This document shows, piece by piece, positions 43,860 to 55,173 of a stretch of 64,000 bases of DNA; position 1 is the first letter of the stretch; every line of letters starts with the position of its first letter. The stretch is from the NCBI RefSeq assembly GCF_047948215.1, contig NC_134455.1:351073991-351137990 (forward strand), given 5' to 3'. Origin of the DNA: Lycorma delicatula. Its lineage: Eukaryota; Arthropoda; Insecta; Hemiptera; Fulgoridae. The position numbers were made by a program, and so were the translations under genes. The notes below the pieces were generated by a model. It had not been told where the DNA came from. It did not search any database and saw nothing but the letters and a program-made list of their open reading frames with translations.

Positions 43860-46203
43860 AATATTTTTTCTATATATAATGAAAAAATGGATTTAAAATT
43901 TAAAAATAGAACATCTTCAAGCTCTTACTAAAAATCCTAATATGAAAGGCTTTTCAACATGGTAGAAGGCAGAATTGTTAAGTGATATCAACTGGGTGGT
44001 TAGAGTTCCATTTGATAGAGATGAACTTCATAAAGCTAAAATTCATCGACTGAAAAAACAAAGAAACACACACATCTTACAATATCAATGTTTCAGCTAA
44101 TTTATGGGAACCACAAATGATTGAAGCTCATTTGAAGCCACAGCATGTTGTATTTAAAAAGAATGTAGTTCAAGATTTTTAGTTTTCTTGATGTGATTGT
44201 TTCAGCTAATGAAGAAAGAAGAAAAGCATTTGAAATATTTGAAGGTTAGTTGCAACCTGATAAAAAGTTTTGAGTACAGTTGAAGTTGATTATAATATAC
44301 AAATTAACAAGATTATTGAAGTTGAGAATGTGATTAATGATATGATCCAACTAACAAAGGAGAAGGGTAAATATCACAAAGGTGATAAGTTAACAGTTGT
44401 GGGACATCATTCTGACTTTAATCATCCTATTTCAACAATTGTAAATTTCTAGTTAAAGCTTAAGAATTTATGAAAGATTTGGCAAATATTTTAACTTCTG
44501 AAAAAGTGGATATAACATAAACAACTTTCACTGTTAAGATTATCAACATACGAAGAGGAAATAATGGTTGAAAAATTATCAATCTGAAAGATGATATTAG
44601 AACAAAGAGAAGCATAACACATATCAATAATAATATAAATCCTTATGCTGCTCTCGTGCAATAACTACTGCTCTTACTTATCACTTGGATAACATCTTTG
44701 GTAAACTTGTAGATGACAGAGAAAAGTGATTAATCAGCCAAGGTAAACGTCTGCAAGGTGAACTGGCAAGAGAATTGTGTTGAAGATTAGAAGACTATAA
44801 TGAAGAAGGATTTACATTAAAGATATTGGAAATGTTGAAAAGTTACTATGTGTTCAAATCAAGATTATAGACGCAGAGAACTTTAACACTGTCATCTACA
44901 AAGGTGAAGCAGCAGACATTATTCTTTATTTATATAAGAAAAATAATCACTTTGATGTAGTCAACAGTTAGAAAGCTATGTTAGGAAGTTGTTACTGCTG
45001 CGATCAGTATAATAAACCCTATAATAAGAAAGGAGAACTTAGATGTGTTAAAGGGGTTTGCAAGTTGTGTATGAAGGAACCACATGAAGAAAGTCATGCT
45101 ACCTTGTACTGTAACAACTATAATAAATACTGTTATAACCAAGAGTGTTTGGCTAATTATGGAGAAATTTGTGGAGCAGTATATAAATTCAAGACTTGTT
45201 ATAGAGTTATCAAAAGAGAGACAGAAGTTAAGAAGAAACAGTTGTATTCACTACTTTTGTGTAAGCTGTAACGAATTGGCAAGTACAATAATCAGTAGTG
45301 TTATATGACTCGGAAGTCTGGTAAAGACAAGTTGTGTGATGGATATAAGTTTGGAGGGAAGAAAAAGGTTACACATGCGGGTGATTGTACTTAGACAGAT
45401 AAATACTTGTTCTTTCATTATGAAGCCATGCAAGTGACTGGAGTTTAAAAAGCTAATTGTGTAAAACTGCAAAATTTTAAAGGTAACAAGTTGAATTTTA
45501 TGATAATAAAACGTTTTTGCAGTTGGTAGATATCAAAAGAACAAATAAATTATACTTGTATAGCTCACAATGCAAAAGGATACGATGCTGACTTTATATT
45601 GCGTTGGTGTGTAGAAAATACAATCAGATCTTATACTATATATTATGGCACAAAGCTTATGATGTTGCAGCTTGAGCCATTAGGTTTAAGAATAATTAAT
45701 ATTATGAACCACTTTCAAATTTCCCAAATAATATAGGACTAAAATAATTAAAGAAAGGCTACTTTTTGCATTTCTTTAATCCATAAGAGAATCAGTGTTA
45801 TATTGGACCGATTCCAGATAAAAAGTACTATGGTATAGGTATGATAAAACCTGAACTTAAAAAAAACCATTTAAAAAATGATATGCAGAATGAATAAAAA
45901 AAAATTACGTGTTTGACATTAAGAAAGAATTAGAAGAATATTGTGAATCAGATGTTGATATTTTGAGAAGCTTGGAGATTGAAAAGATTGATCCTTTCTG
46001 TAATATATTTGCAGCGAGTGTTTGTATGACAATTGATAGATATAATTACTTACAAGATAAACTATTGCTGTGGTAAAGTCAAACAAAAAAGATTAATACA
46101 GTAAAAAATCGACAATATCTTGGCTTTAAACATTTTCAGGAGTACAACACGCACTTAATGGAGGAGAAGTTATAATTTGTGGATCAAAAGTAGATGGATA
46201 CTG
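43860..46203 (+). pseudogene. Polinton protein-primed DNA polymerase B relic
   Basis: The gene would replicate the element. In order: N-terminal fragments (43900-44460, 44740-44975), then a Cys-rich open stretch 44978-45271 with repeated C-x2-C pairs, then the exonuclease motif IAHNAKGYDADFIL near 45560-45603, then YCESDVDIL near 45939-45968 (third exonuclease motif), then ASVCMTI and an LNGGEV-type motif near 46150. Stops and shifts occur throughout. The copy ends at 46203, where family B begins. The polymerase palm motifs are missing and do not reappear after B9. The order of motifs is characteristic, so the assignment is firm even though the gene is dead. Confidence 0.82.
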
Positions 46204-46204
46204 T

Positions 46205-47419
46205 GAAAAAAAAGCTGACAACACAGTTGTTAGATTTTCCTCTCACGTGGCTTACACACACAATTTAATTTTCAACATTAATGCTATACTAGCAGTCCTT
46301 GTGGTGTCAGGGGGTACAACTAACACAGTGGACTATTGGATGACACCTACTATGTTCTTTATTAGTACTTGAAATACAAGTTAATGTGCATGGAGACTAT
46401 TTGTTGGCTTGATCTTATCGGGTCGGCGTTGGATTTCCGTGTAAACTGGAGGAACCAGGCCGAATAGGCAATAGTGGAGAGTTTTATAGTGTACTTAGCA
46501 AAGGAAGGATTGCTGAGGAGATCTAGAGATCTACTTAGATTTCTCTTGTATTCTCTGTTTATTGATGCTTTGTTTTATTGATTATGTTTTTGTTGTTGTT
46601 TTTGTCCATTGTTTTGTTTCACTGTTACTGTGTTGTTATTGTTCCATGCAATATTTTTATGTTTTGTGTTGTGCGTTGAATTCACTTTTGTTTAGTTACT
46701 TTTGAGTTCCTTTGTTTAGTTACGTACTTTCTGTCGTACTTAAGACTCGGTAAAATGTTTGGTTTCAGTTCATTAAATAGTAGTATACCGATGGGAATGT
46801 CACTTGTGGCATTTGCATCGGTGGGATCCTGGTTGAGATGGATTGAAATATGTGTATGCCAAAATCCAAGGTTTCAAAAATGACCTGTGGTAAAGCCCTC
46901 AAGGGCTAGGAACAGAGCAGGTGGCGGAGGATGTCTTCCCCTACGGGGGATCAGTATATATCCATTTATACACTTTTAGAACATATTTTGGGATGGGGTG
47001 CGATTTTGCAAATATTGTGTTATTTTTTAATCGTTAACAAATGTGCCTAAAAAAATATGACCTTAATTTGGCAAAGTCTCGAGATACTGAGGGTGACCTT
47101 GCTCTGCAGTCTTACCCCTTTGACCTTTTAAGTTGAAAATTCAATGACATCAATGTCCCACATATAGAAGTAATCTGACCAAGTTTGGTCAAAGTCGGTC
47201 AAGTAGTTCTAGAGATAAAAGGTAATTTTAAGCCCAACACCGAACACACACGTACATACAAACATTAACATTCTGAAAATTTTTATCCCGTTTTTATTGT
47301 TTTTTTGGGTTCCTTAGGTGTCAAAACGTCAAGATCCGATGAAAACCGGATTTGCTCAAATTGGACCGATTACAATACTTTCCCTTCTAGAGCTACAGCG
47401 CTATCTAGACGGCAAAGTA
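46205..47419 (+). repeat. Family B repeat, copy B9, interrupted
   Basis: Left part 46205-46331 (AAAAAAGCTGACAACACAGT, TTTCCTCTCACGTGGC). Right part about 46981-47419, ending TAGAGCTACAGCGCTATCTA GACGGCAAAGTAA. The central part is replaced by 650 bp that includes family C. B9 truncates the Polinton polymerase relic. Confidence 0.78.
46332..46980 (+). repeat. Insert within B9, including family C copy C2
   Basis: 46733-46950 matches C1 (6474-6735). The preceding 400 bp is T-rich with GTTTTTGTTGTTGTTTTTG-like runs and has no coding frame. The layout resembles a LINE 5' untranslated region, but no ORF1 follows. Ends are not defined. Confidence 0.55.
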
Positions 47420-47717
47420 ATGACGTTATATACATCTAAACGAGAAAACAGAACTGTTTTCATGAAACTCAATAAAATATTTCACCTTACAAAAGCAGGC
47501 GTTATTCAACTGCAATTCCCATTTTTAATAGATTACTGTTACGTTTAAAAAAAATTGCAGGCCAATTTATTTAAAGTGCGATTAAAAAAAATATTTAATT
47601 TTACAAAAAGAATATTACTCTTGTCGAATTATATTTTGATTAAATATAATACTGATTAAAAAATTTAAAAAGAAACTCTGAATTTTCTGTATTTCCTTGG
47701 ACTTGTAAATAAAATAT
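47420..47717 (+). repeat. Spacer shared with B1 flank
   Basis: Similar to 869-1000 (see that entry). An 76-codon frame at 47318-47548 starts in B9 and ends here; it is not conserved in B1. Confidence 0.4.
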
Positions 47718-47850
47718 GTGCCGACCTCCGTGGCTGAGTAGGTACGTCTCGGCATTTCGTGCGGAGGTATTGGGTTCGAATCCCGGTCAGGAATGGCATC
47801 TTTTCATACGCTGCTAATCTCCAGCCGACTTATAATCTTAGCTGTTAATG
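47718..47850 (+). mobile_element. SINE-2 (tRNA-derived) copy
   Basis: GACCTCCGTGGCTGAGTAGG gives an A box and GGGTTCGAATCCCGGTCAGG a B box, followed by AATGGCATCTTTTCATACGC. It interrupts the B-G spacer. The anticodon-arm region does not fold as a tRNA, so it is a SINE head, not a tRNA gene. Confidence 0.75.
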
Positions 47851-48029
47851 CCTGTTCTTTCTTAAAAAGAAAAATAAGTATGTGCTCAAATAATTCTCAT
47901 TAACAGCTTTTGAATCGTGAATTATATTCTGTATTTTCCCATGTTAATAAATATTAATATTATTTCATGCGTTTAATCAATAAATAATTAATATAGACTT
48001 TATCGTAGCTATTTTTTAAATTATATAAC

Positions 48030-48200
48030 CAATCAGATTTTTTATGATTCTATTCCGATCAAGGCTTTAACACGGATCCTCTTGATCCGTCCGTCCAAAT
48101 GCTCAGGATAGTTCCTGTTTTCTTAGCCATGACGTAGCATACATACACATTCCTGACATGATTTATTATTGTGTAACGATCAGAATAAAAGATCTATTTT
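48030..48200 (+). repeat. Family G repeat, partial copy G4
   Basis: TTCCGATCAAGG, CCTCTTGATCCGTCCGTCCA and the GATTTATTATTGTGTAACGATCA block match G1 and G2. Same orientation as all other G copies. Confidence 0.5.
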
Positions 48201-48281
48201 TATAAAACATATTTAGGAAATATGTATTAAAAAATACTCCTAACTATACGGTTATTCATCTTTACTAGGTGTTAACTGTCA

Positions 48282-48657
48282 ACCCACCGGATTGGTCTAG
48301 TGATGAACGCGTTTTCGCAAATCAGCTGATTTCGAAGTCGAGAGTTCCGTTCAAATCCTAGTAAAGGCTTTGAATATCATATTGTACCCACCGGGTTGGT
48401 CTAGCGGTAAACGCGTCTTCCCAAATCAGCTGATTTGGAAGTCGAGAGTTCCATCGTTCAAGTCCCAGTAAAGTCAATTATTTTTACACGGATTTGAATA
48501 CTAGATCGTGGATACCGGTGTTCTTTGGTGGTTGGTTTTCAATTAACCACACATCTCAAAACCACACTGTACAAGACTACACCTCACTTACAATCATACA
48601 TATCATCCTCTAAAGTAATACCTGACAGTGATTCCCGGAGGCTAAACAGGAAAAAAA
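48282..48657 (+). mobile_element. Dimeric SINE-1
   Basis: A SINE-1 head (48282-48385, CCCACCGGATTGG ... GTTCAAATCCTAG) runs directly into a complete second SINE-1 (about 48386-48657). A single target duplication AGGTGTTAACTGTCA brackets both (48267-48281 and 48658-48672). The two heads differ (TTCGCAAATC against TTCCCAAATC), so they derive from different subtypes. Confidence 0.9.
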
Positions 48658-48672
48658 AGGTGTTAACTGTCA

Positions 48673-50112
48673 GATTTTGTTATTTGGGTTTAAATTTTAA
48701 AGGAAATAAAGATTTTAAAATCCAGATACTGTAAAATAACGGTATTCTTTTTAATTCTGGAATTATTTCTCACAATAATAGAATTATTTTAAGAAAATTT
48801 ATCAAGAATTTACAATTATAATAGAAATATTCCGTTAGGCATTAAGGTAAAATTTTATAAAAGCAGGTCTGTGTAGGATTAAATTGTCTAAGTTAATAAG
48901 AAATTTACTAGGCGTATATAATTAAATCGGGTGTAGGTAAAGATTTATCCTTGTATTATACACGTGTATATCAAAATGTTACGGTATGTAACGTGTTGTC
49001 GATGTACAACTTTCGATTGTTGATTTTAGGAAGGGTACTACATACAAACCCATTGTAAATAACCGGCTTTATTGTTTTCTGTTATAAGGGTATTATAAGA
49101 AGGTAACTGTTTCAGAAATTTTTTCATTTATTTCGAGAAATATATTTTCTTGAATGAATAGAGAAACAATTATTTCTATTGTGTTCCATAGAATCTTACC
49201 CTAATATTAAATACGTATCTATTGTTATATAAAATCGTTACAGGTAACATTCAAAAAGTTGTCGCTTATTCACAGCTCCTTTTCCTTCTTCTAAACCCGT
49301 TATTGAATTTCAGTTTCATAATTTAAAATATATCATAGAATTGGAGAAAACGTTTCTTCATATTTTAAAATAAAAGTAAAACAATGTTTTTTTATATATT
49401 TCAAATGAACTTTATTAAACCAAATTAGTGAGTTTTTATCGACCACCTTTTGCCATTTTTGAATTAACATCATAATTCCCTTGTTGTAGAATTTCTTTAT
49501 TTTTAGGAGAAAATCCGTGATAAGTGATTTTCTCAGGCCTCGTTTGAAGCTAAATTCTAACAATCCAGATACCCTACTATTCCTTCATTAATCAGGCAAC
49601 AGGGTACATCCACCGCATTTGACTGTCTCTACGAAGGGAGTAGGTTATACTCTTTATAAAATTCGGATCCCCATCAGGGGAATTCCTGCTAAATCAAAAG
49701 GAACTAGCACCGAAAGGCCTTCAATGAACATACTAAAGGAGAATCGCGTCGGGAGAAGGACGCAAATATTATGTTATCTCCCAAGGAATAACTCGAGTAA
49801 AAACATTTAAAAATCCGATCAACAAAGGATCGGAACGTAATCCCAAATTCCACCTTAGTAAATATAAACTTCAATTGAATACCCGCCAGATTAATAGAAA
49901 CATCCAGCAGCTAGGGGCTAATGTTTAGGCTCTGAAATAAATAGGATAAAATATCTCCCGACGTCCTTGCATTCCGTTCGAAGGTAACTTTATACTTTTA
50001 TGAGAGTTCTTCAGCGACCGAAATATATGGCAGCCTTTACGGTGAAACATCCAGAATGGTACGGTGGATGCATCAAAACTTGAAACTAAACTTCGAAATG
50101 TTTAACTTTGTA
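48673..50112. other. No gene recognised
   Basis: AT-rich to 49560. From 49590 to 50100 the DNA is less AT-rich and contains CATCCACCG in opposite orientations near 49606 and 50061, suggesting the ends of an unidentified repeat. Frames here (such as 49619-49810) show no known family. Confidence 0.4.
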
Positions 50113-51393
50113 CGAGGTGCGTGAGAAAAGTAAGGTAACACTACGAGCGATCTGGCAACGCTGTGTCTACCGATCTGTGCTAGACCGGTTTGTTCATCCC
50201 TTCCACATACTCAGTACGAGTTTCAACTCCGTTCAGCCAACACATTATTTTTGAAAGCGCCATCAGTGAAGTAGTGTTTTTGTTGTATGTTACGAAAATG
50301 GAGCATCGGAATTTAGAGCAACGTTGTGCAATCAAGTTTTGTGTTAAACTAGGAGAATCCGCGAGTGTGACCTTTGAAAAGTAGAAACAGGCCTATGGGG
50401 AACATTGCTTATCAAGAGCACAATTTTTCCGCTGCACAAATCATTTTTGGAAGGCCGAGAATACGTTGAAGATCAACCTCGCTCAGGGAGACCTTCAACT
50501 TCAAAATCTGACGAAAACGTTGAGCGTGTGAGGGTTCTTGTGAGATCAGACCGTCGTTTAACAATAAGGATGACGAGTGAGCAGTTAAATTTTAAACACT
50601 CTCACCGTACATAAAATTTTGACATGCGTAAGGTTTGTGCGAAATTGGTGCTAAAAAACCTTACAACGGAACAGAAGGACAATCGAAGAAACGTGTGGGT
50701 TGATCTTCTTGAGAGGATTGACAATGACCAAGAATTCTACAATCGTGTGATCACAGGATATCGTGTGATGAGTCTTGGATATTTGAGTACGATCCTGAAA
50801 CAAAGCGGCAAAGCGAAGAATGGCACGCTTCGTCATCTCCTCGACCGAAAAAAATGTCAAATGAGTAAATCAAAGATCAAAAACATGCTGATTTGCTTTT
50901 TTAAAGTAGGGGTATCGCGCATAAAGAATTTGCGCCATACAAATTGTCAACCAAGTGTTTTACAAAGGTGTCCTTGAAAAGCTCAGGAAAAGAGTGATTC
51001 GCGTGAGACCAGACAATGCAGGCAAGTGGATGCTTCATCATGACAATGCCCCGTGACACACGGCCATTTCCATAGGGAATTTTTGACCTCAAAACGCATT
51101 CCTATGGTTCCTCAACCCTTCCTACTCACCTGATTTGCGTCCTTGTGACTTTTTCTTTTTCCCGAAATTGAAAGATTCTTAAAAGGACGTAATTTTGGAA
51201 CTCTGGAGAATATTCAAAAGACTGTGACCGATCAGTTAAAAGCCTTCCAGGGCTGCTACCAGGAGTGGGAACAACGACTCCGCCGGTGTATAACTGCCCA
51301 AGGGAACAACTTTGAAGGGGATAATATTATTTGAAAAAAATAAAAATTTTGGTAAGTAAAAAATCGGTCTCATTACTTTTCTCCTACACCTCG
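50113..51393 (+). mobile_element. Classic mariner element, complete ends, 1281 bp
   Basis: Left end CGAGGTGCGTGAGAAAAGTA; reverse-complemented right end CGAGGTGTAGGAGAAAAGTA. The TA dinucleotide flanks both (50111-50112 and 51394-51395). Length and ends are those of a full mariner. The transposase is disrupted. Confidence 0.93.
50298..51334 (+). pseudogene. Mariner transposase (DD34D), frameshifted
   Basis: Starts MEHRNLEQRCAIKFCVKLGE at 50298 and ends TGA 51332-51334. Open stretches include EDQPRSGRPSTS and MRKVCAKLVLKNLTTEQK. The first catalytic motif, normally xTGDExW, is scrambled by small indels near 50755. The second is HHDNAP (Asp codon 51042) followed by a stop. The third is YSPDLRPCDFFF (51147). 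The distance from second to third Asp is 34 residues, the canonical mariner DD34D spacing. Related to insect mariners, but of a different subgroup from the other four copies here. Confidence 0.92.
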
Positions 51394-51395
51394 TA

Positions 51396-51758
51396 TTTAG
51401 TGTATGTCGACTTTATTTATATTATTTTACTCAGATAGTTTTGTCTACATTTAGTTTACGTGTTTATTACCCATTTAACTAAACATTAACAATTTATGCA
51501 ACATTTTTACATTATTATTTTACGCAAAACATAAACATAAAATAGTGTTTTTCGACCCAATCTTTTGTTTTTTACCTTAGATTTCTCGAAAAATAATAAT
51601 ACAGTTCTGAGACCTATTTTATTTCCAATTTTTCAGGTCAGATTTAATATAAAACCACAAAATTTATACCTTAATTTGCCCCTAGATTTTCAAAATGTAG
51701 AATAAATGGTCAGGAGTAAATAAATATTATCCTAAAAAAATAAACAAGAATTACCTTA
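51396..51758. other. No gene recognised
   Basis: AT-rich spacer between the mariner and the piggyBac element. Confidence 0.5.
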
Positions 51759-52108
51759 CCCTTTATAGGCACAACTCTGGGGACTAAAAAAAATTATTTT
51801 TTTTTTACTTGGCTGGTGGACTAAGATAATGTATTTCCATCAAAATTGGACATCCATTAGCAAATCTGCGGCAGTTAGGCCCTGGTGCATACATGTACCA
51901 AGGACCATTCACAGTCTGTGCACTTACCATGAGGGTAGTGATACATATGAATACGTATAAATTTTTAATCATTCATTTGAACATTTTTTTTTTATTTTAA
52001 AAATAAAACAAGAACAAGATAATTGCTAATTCAAAATGTCTCTTACCCATAAAAATATTATAATATATTTCAAAAACATGACATAAATAAAATATAAAAA
52101 CCACTAAC

Positions 52109-54060
52109 TTATGATGCATGAAATGGAATGAAACATTCTATACATAACTCTACTTTACCGCTGACACACATTATACTTGAATGCTTCTGTTCCTTTGCTG
52201 TGCTGCAATATGCACATTTTCTTCTTGTTTCAGTCGCTGGAGAGTGTTCACCAACATTAGCCAACCTTTTAACATTTGGAAGTGTGGCCTGCCCAACAGG
52301 ATGATTTCTCTTTCTCCCTCTTCCACTTTGAGTTGTTGGTCTTGATTTCTTCCGCACACAGAAGCCTCCAATCAACTCATCTGCCAGACTGGACCAAAAT
52401 TTGAAATATGTGAGGTGTTTGCTCTTTGGTTGAGCTGCTTTTACCACATTCTTACACAATAAAAATGAATTTATAATTGATGAATCAATAAAGTAATAAA
52501 ATAACTTCACTCATCATCGCTGAGATTTCCAACTTAAATAATAAACAGAGTGAAGCTGATTTAACTGATCAACTCCACCCATATATCTGTTATAATCATT
52601 GATGTTTGCAGGGCAGTGGACTATTTCTCATACCCCCTGTTTGTACATAACACTTGAGCTCTTCAGTATTGTGCATTGATAACAATAATACACAATTTCT
52701 TCCTCTGTCTTTTCATTTTGAAACCATAATGTCCCTATTTCTAGCAAAGTCCATCTCACCCATTTTAATTTTTTTATCATCTTTCAGAATATTTTTAGAA
52801 AATAGCTTTCTAGTCTGTCTAATTGTAGCGCAGATAAATACATTTTTTTGTAATAATCGTTTAATCATTTCAATATTTGAAAAGAAATTGTCAAAGAAGA
52901 GGCAGTAACCCAACCCCTCAAATTTTTTGTAGTCAACTTCATAATTACTTGCTCACTGAGTGAAGTTTCAGCAGAATTGGTTTCTTTACCCTCATACATG
53001 TACATTCCCAGGCAATAATCAGATTTGACACAGGATATAACCCACATCTTGAACCCGCCTTTTTATCGGCTTCATTGGCATGTATTGTTTCACGAGGCTT
53101 CTCTCCTTAAACTTTACCATTGATTCGTCAACCAACAGGTATCTAGAGGAATGAAAAATATTTTTGAAAATGAGATGGTCCTTAAACGGCTTAAATTTAT
53201 ATGTTCTGTAATGTGGGTGATCTTTATTATGCAGTTTTCTATTATCATTTAGACGGATGAAACGTAAAATTTTTAAAAATCTTTTTATTAGCATAATTTT
53301 TCGAATTCTAGGGTTGTAAAAGTTCATATCTGTACTCCAGCATATACTAGGTAATGTGTTGAAACCCATTATAATCATTATGCCAGTGAAAGCCTTCAGT
53401 TCCTCAACTGACAAGCTGCATGTTATTTTGATCTGCATATAAATTGGATTGATTAACAATGTACGTCAAAAATGGTAATGTCATAATTAATGAAAAAACT
53501 TTTTATGGTGTATGAAGGTCAACTTCAATATTTGAACTCCAAATGGTTCATCATACTTTTTTTTTAACCTCTGGGACCACCATTAGGTATTGCTTCAGAG
53601 GATGAAATAAATGTTTTGTAACATGTAGAAAATGCCATGCCTGACCATGATTTGAACCTAGGACCGCTGGATGAAAGGCCGAGACACTACCACTTGCGCC
53701 ATGGAGGCCAGCTTCATCATACTTAAAGTTAGAAAACTGTTGAGGTCTTTGCCCAACTTTATTCCAATGAAGATCTTCATTACCAGAATTATTTTCAGAT
53801 GATGATGAAGGCTGCTTGTTGTCATGATCTTGTTCACATTCAGCCAACTTATCAGTCACATCACCTTCAGCAATAGACTCATCAACAAATGACTCTTTCA
53901 TTTTGTCCACCTCATTAGAAGAACCATCCACAGATATATTGATAAGCAAGTTATCGTCTGCATTGGAATCTCCATCTACAACAGAATTTTCAGCCATTTC
54001 AGTTGTAATGTATAACAGTATATCGTCATTGTTAAAACTTTTAGGGAAGCTTGTTGCCAT
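52109..54060 (-). pseudogene. piggyBac transposase relic
   Basis: Starts MATSFPKSF at 54060 with an acidic, Ser-rich N-terminus, interrupted by SINE-2. Then 53019-53459 is open, with a LVDESMVKF motif (first catalytic Asp) and KQYMPMKP. A FFDNFFSN motif follows near 52880-52905 (second Asp). Next, near 52545-52590, YNRYMGGVDQLNQL holds the third Asp. The end (52109-52510) has a Cys-rich tail CAYC ... C ... CxxC, the zinc-binding domain typical of piggyBac C-termini. Several frameshifts separate these blocks. All hallmark residues can still be located, so the element is not very old. Confidence 0.9.
53559..53712 (-). mobile_element. SINE-2 (tRNA-derived) copy, full length
   Basis: Minus strand: GGCCTCCATGGCGCAAGTGG (A-box region), AGGTTCAAATCATGGTCAGG (B-box region), then a body ending TCCCAGAGGTTAAAAAAAAA. 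The target duplication TTCATCATACTT is perfect at 53547-53558 and 53713-53724. At 154 bp with an A tail, this copy defines the SINE-2 unit. It sits in the piggyBac coding region. Confidence 0.93.
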
Positions 54061-55173
54061 ATCTTAAATTCAGACAAGGAAATCCCATTTAGTTGAAAGT
54101 ATTGAACACTACAAATAAAAACAATTTATGTCTGATAACTTAAAATAACAAATAAATATATTTACTTTCAAAATAATAAACAGTCCACTTTGAAATGTGG
54201 TGAGCTTCAAAAATTCATTAAAAAGTAAGTAGAATATTTGTAATAGATTTGTTCATTGTTCGTATTTTACAAAATTACATTTTGATTTTTTTTTATATTA
54301 AAATAAAATAGCTTTTTATAAGCATATACAGATGCTAGTAACATTTTGCTTACAATAAGCAAAACAGAGGTATAATTTTTTGAAGGTCTATATGCATCAT
54401 GTAATGATATTTCATTTATGCATATAATTTAGTACGATAAATTTTTAAACCTCAAATCAGATAAAATTAAAAAATAATATTACATTATAGGCTCCACTTT
54501 ATTAAGTTCGATAAATTCTTTCAGTATTCACAAAAAACAGAAGCACTGATTTTATTGACTGTCAAAATGGAAATAACCTAACTTTTGTGCAGGCTCATGA
54601 TTTCAATTTTATAACATCTTGTCCATAAAAAACTCCACTTATTTCTTTATAATATTTCAAACTAGAATATTCAAAGATTCTTTTGAACTAATTCGCAACA
54701 CTCAAATTGTTAGTACGTTCTGAAAATTGCATTTCAAAAACACGTAAACCATACCTGAATTGTAGGTTTTCTGATAATGCTGTATCTATTCATCCATAAT
54801 TAAAATAATTTCTTGAAATTCTTAAAAAATAATAGATAATAATTAAAATATACTATTTTTGTTATCATCTGTTAACTTACCTTGTTAAAACAGAAGATAG
54901 TGCAGACGTACAATCAAAAATAAAACACCCCCGCAAAAAGCATGTATTCTTCTTTCACAGCAGACTACTGGTGCAGTGAGTACCGCTTTTAAGTCAACAA
55001 ACGAACTAGTAACCATAGTAGCAGGAAAATTAAAATGTGGTACGTGATTGAACCAAGGAGCGTTTATACAATTTAAATGAACAATAAGAGTGAATTTATA
55101 TATAATTTAGTATGCAATATGACCTGTAATGTTTGGTGGTACAAATAGGTACCAAGGACCTATAAAGGGTTAA

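Larger units (their letters stand above)
39430..46203 (+). mobile_element. Maverick/Polinton remnant
   Basis: Plus-strand relics occur in the order capsid-like, retroviral-type integrase, RING-like and protein-primed DNA polymerase B. That gene set defines Maverick/Polinton elements, large self-synthesising DNA transposons related to animal double-stranded DNA viruses. All frames carry many stops and shifts. The right end is cut by B9 at 46204 and no terminal inverted repeat is visible, so the boundaries are uncertain. A short mariner sits between the integrase and the RING-like relic. Confidence 0.82.
51759..55169 (-). mobile_element. piggyBac-like element, complete ends, about 3.4 kb
   Basis: The left end is CCCTTTATAGG (51759-51769). 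The right end is its exact reverse complement CCTATAAAGGG (55159-55169), followed by TTAA (55170-55173), the piggyBac target. On the left the matching bases read TTA then CCC, so one TTAA has lost or changed a base. About 1.1 kb between the coding relic and the right end is non-coding. A SINE-2 lies inside. Confidence 0.9.
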
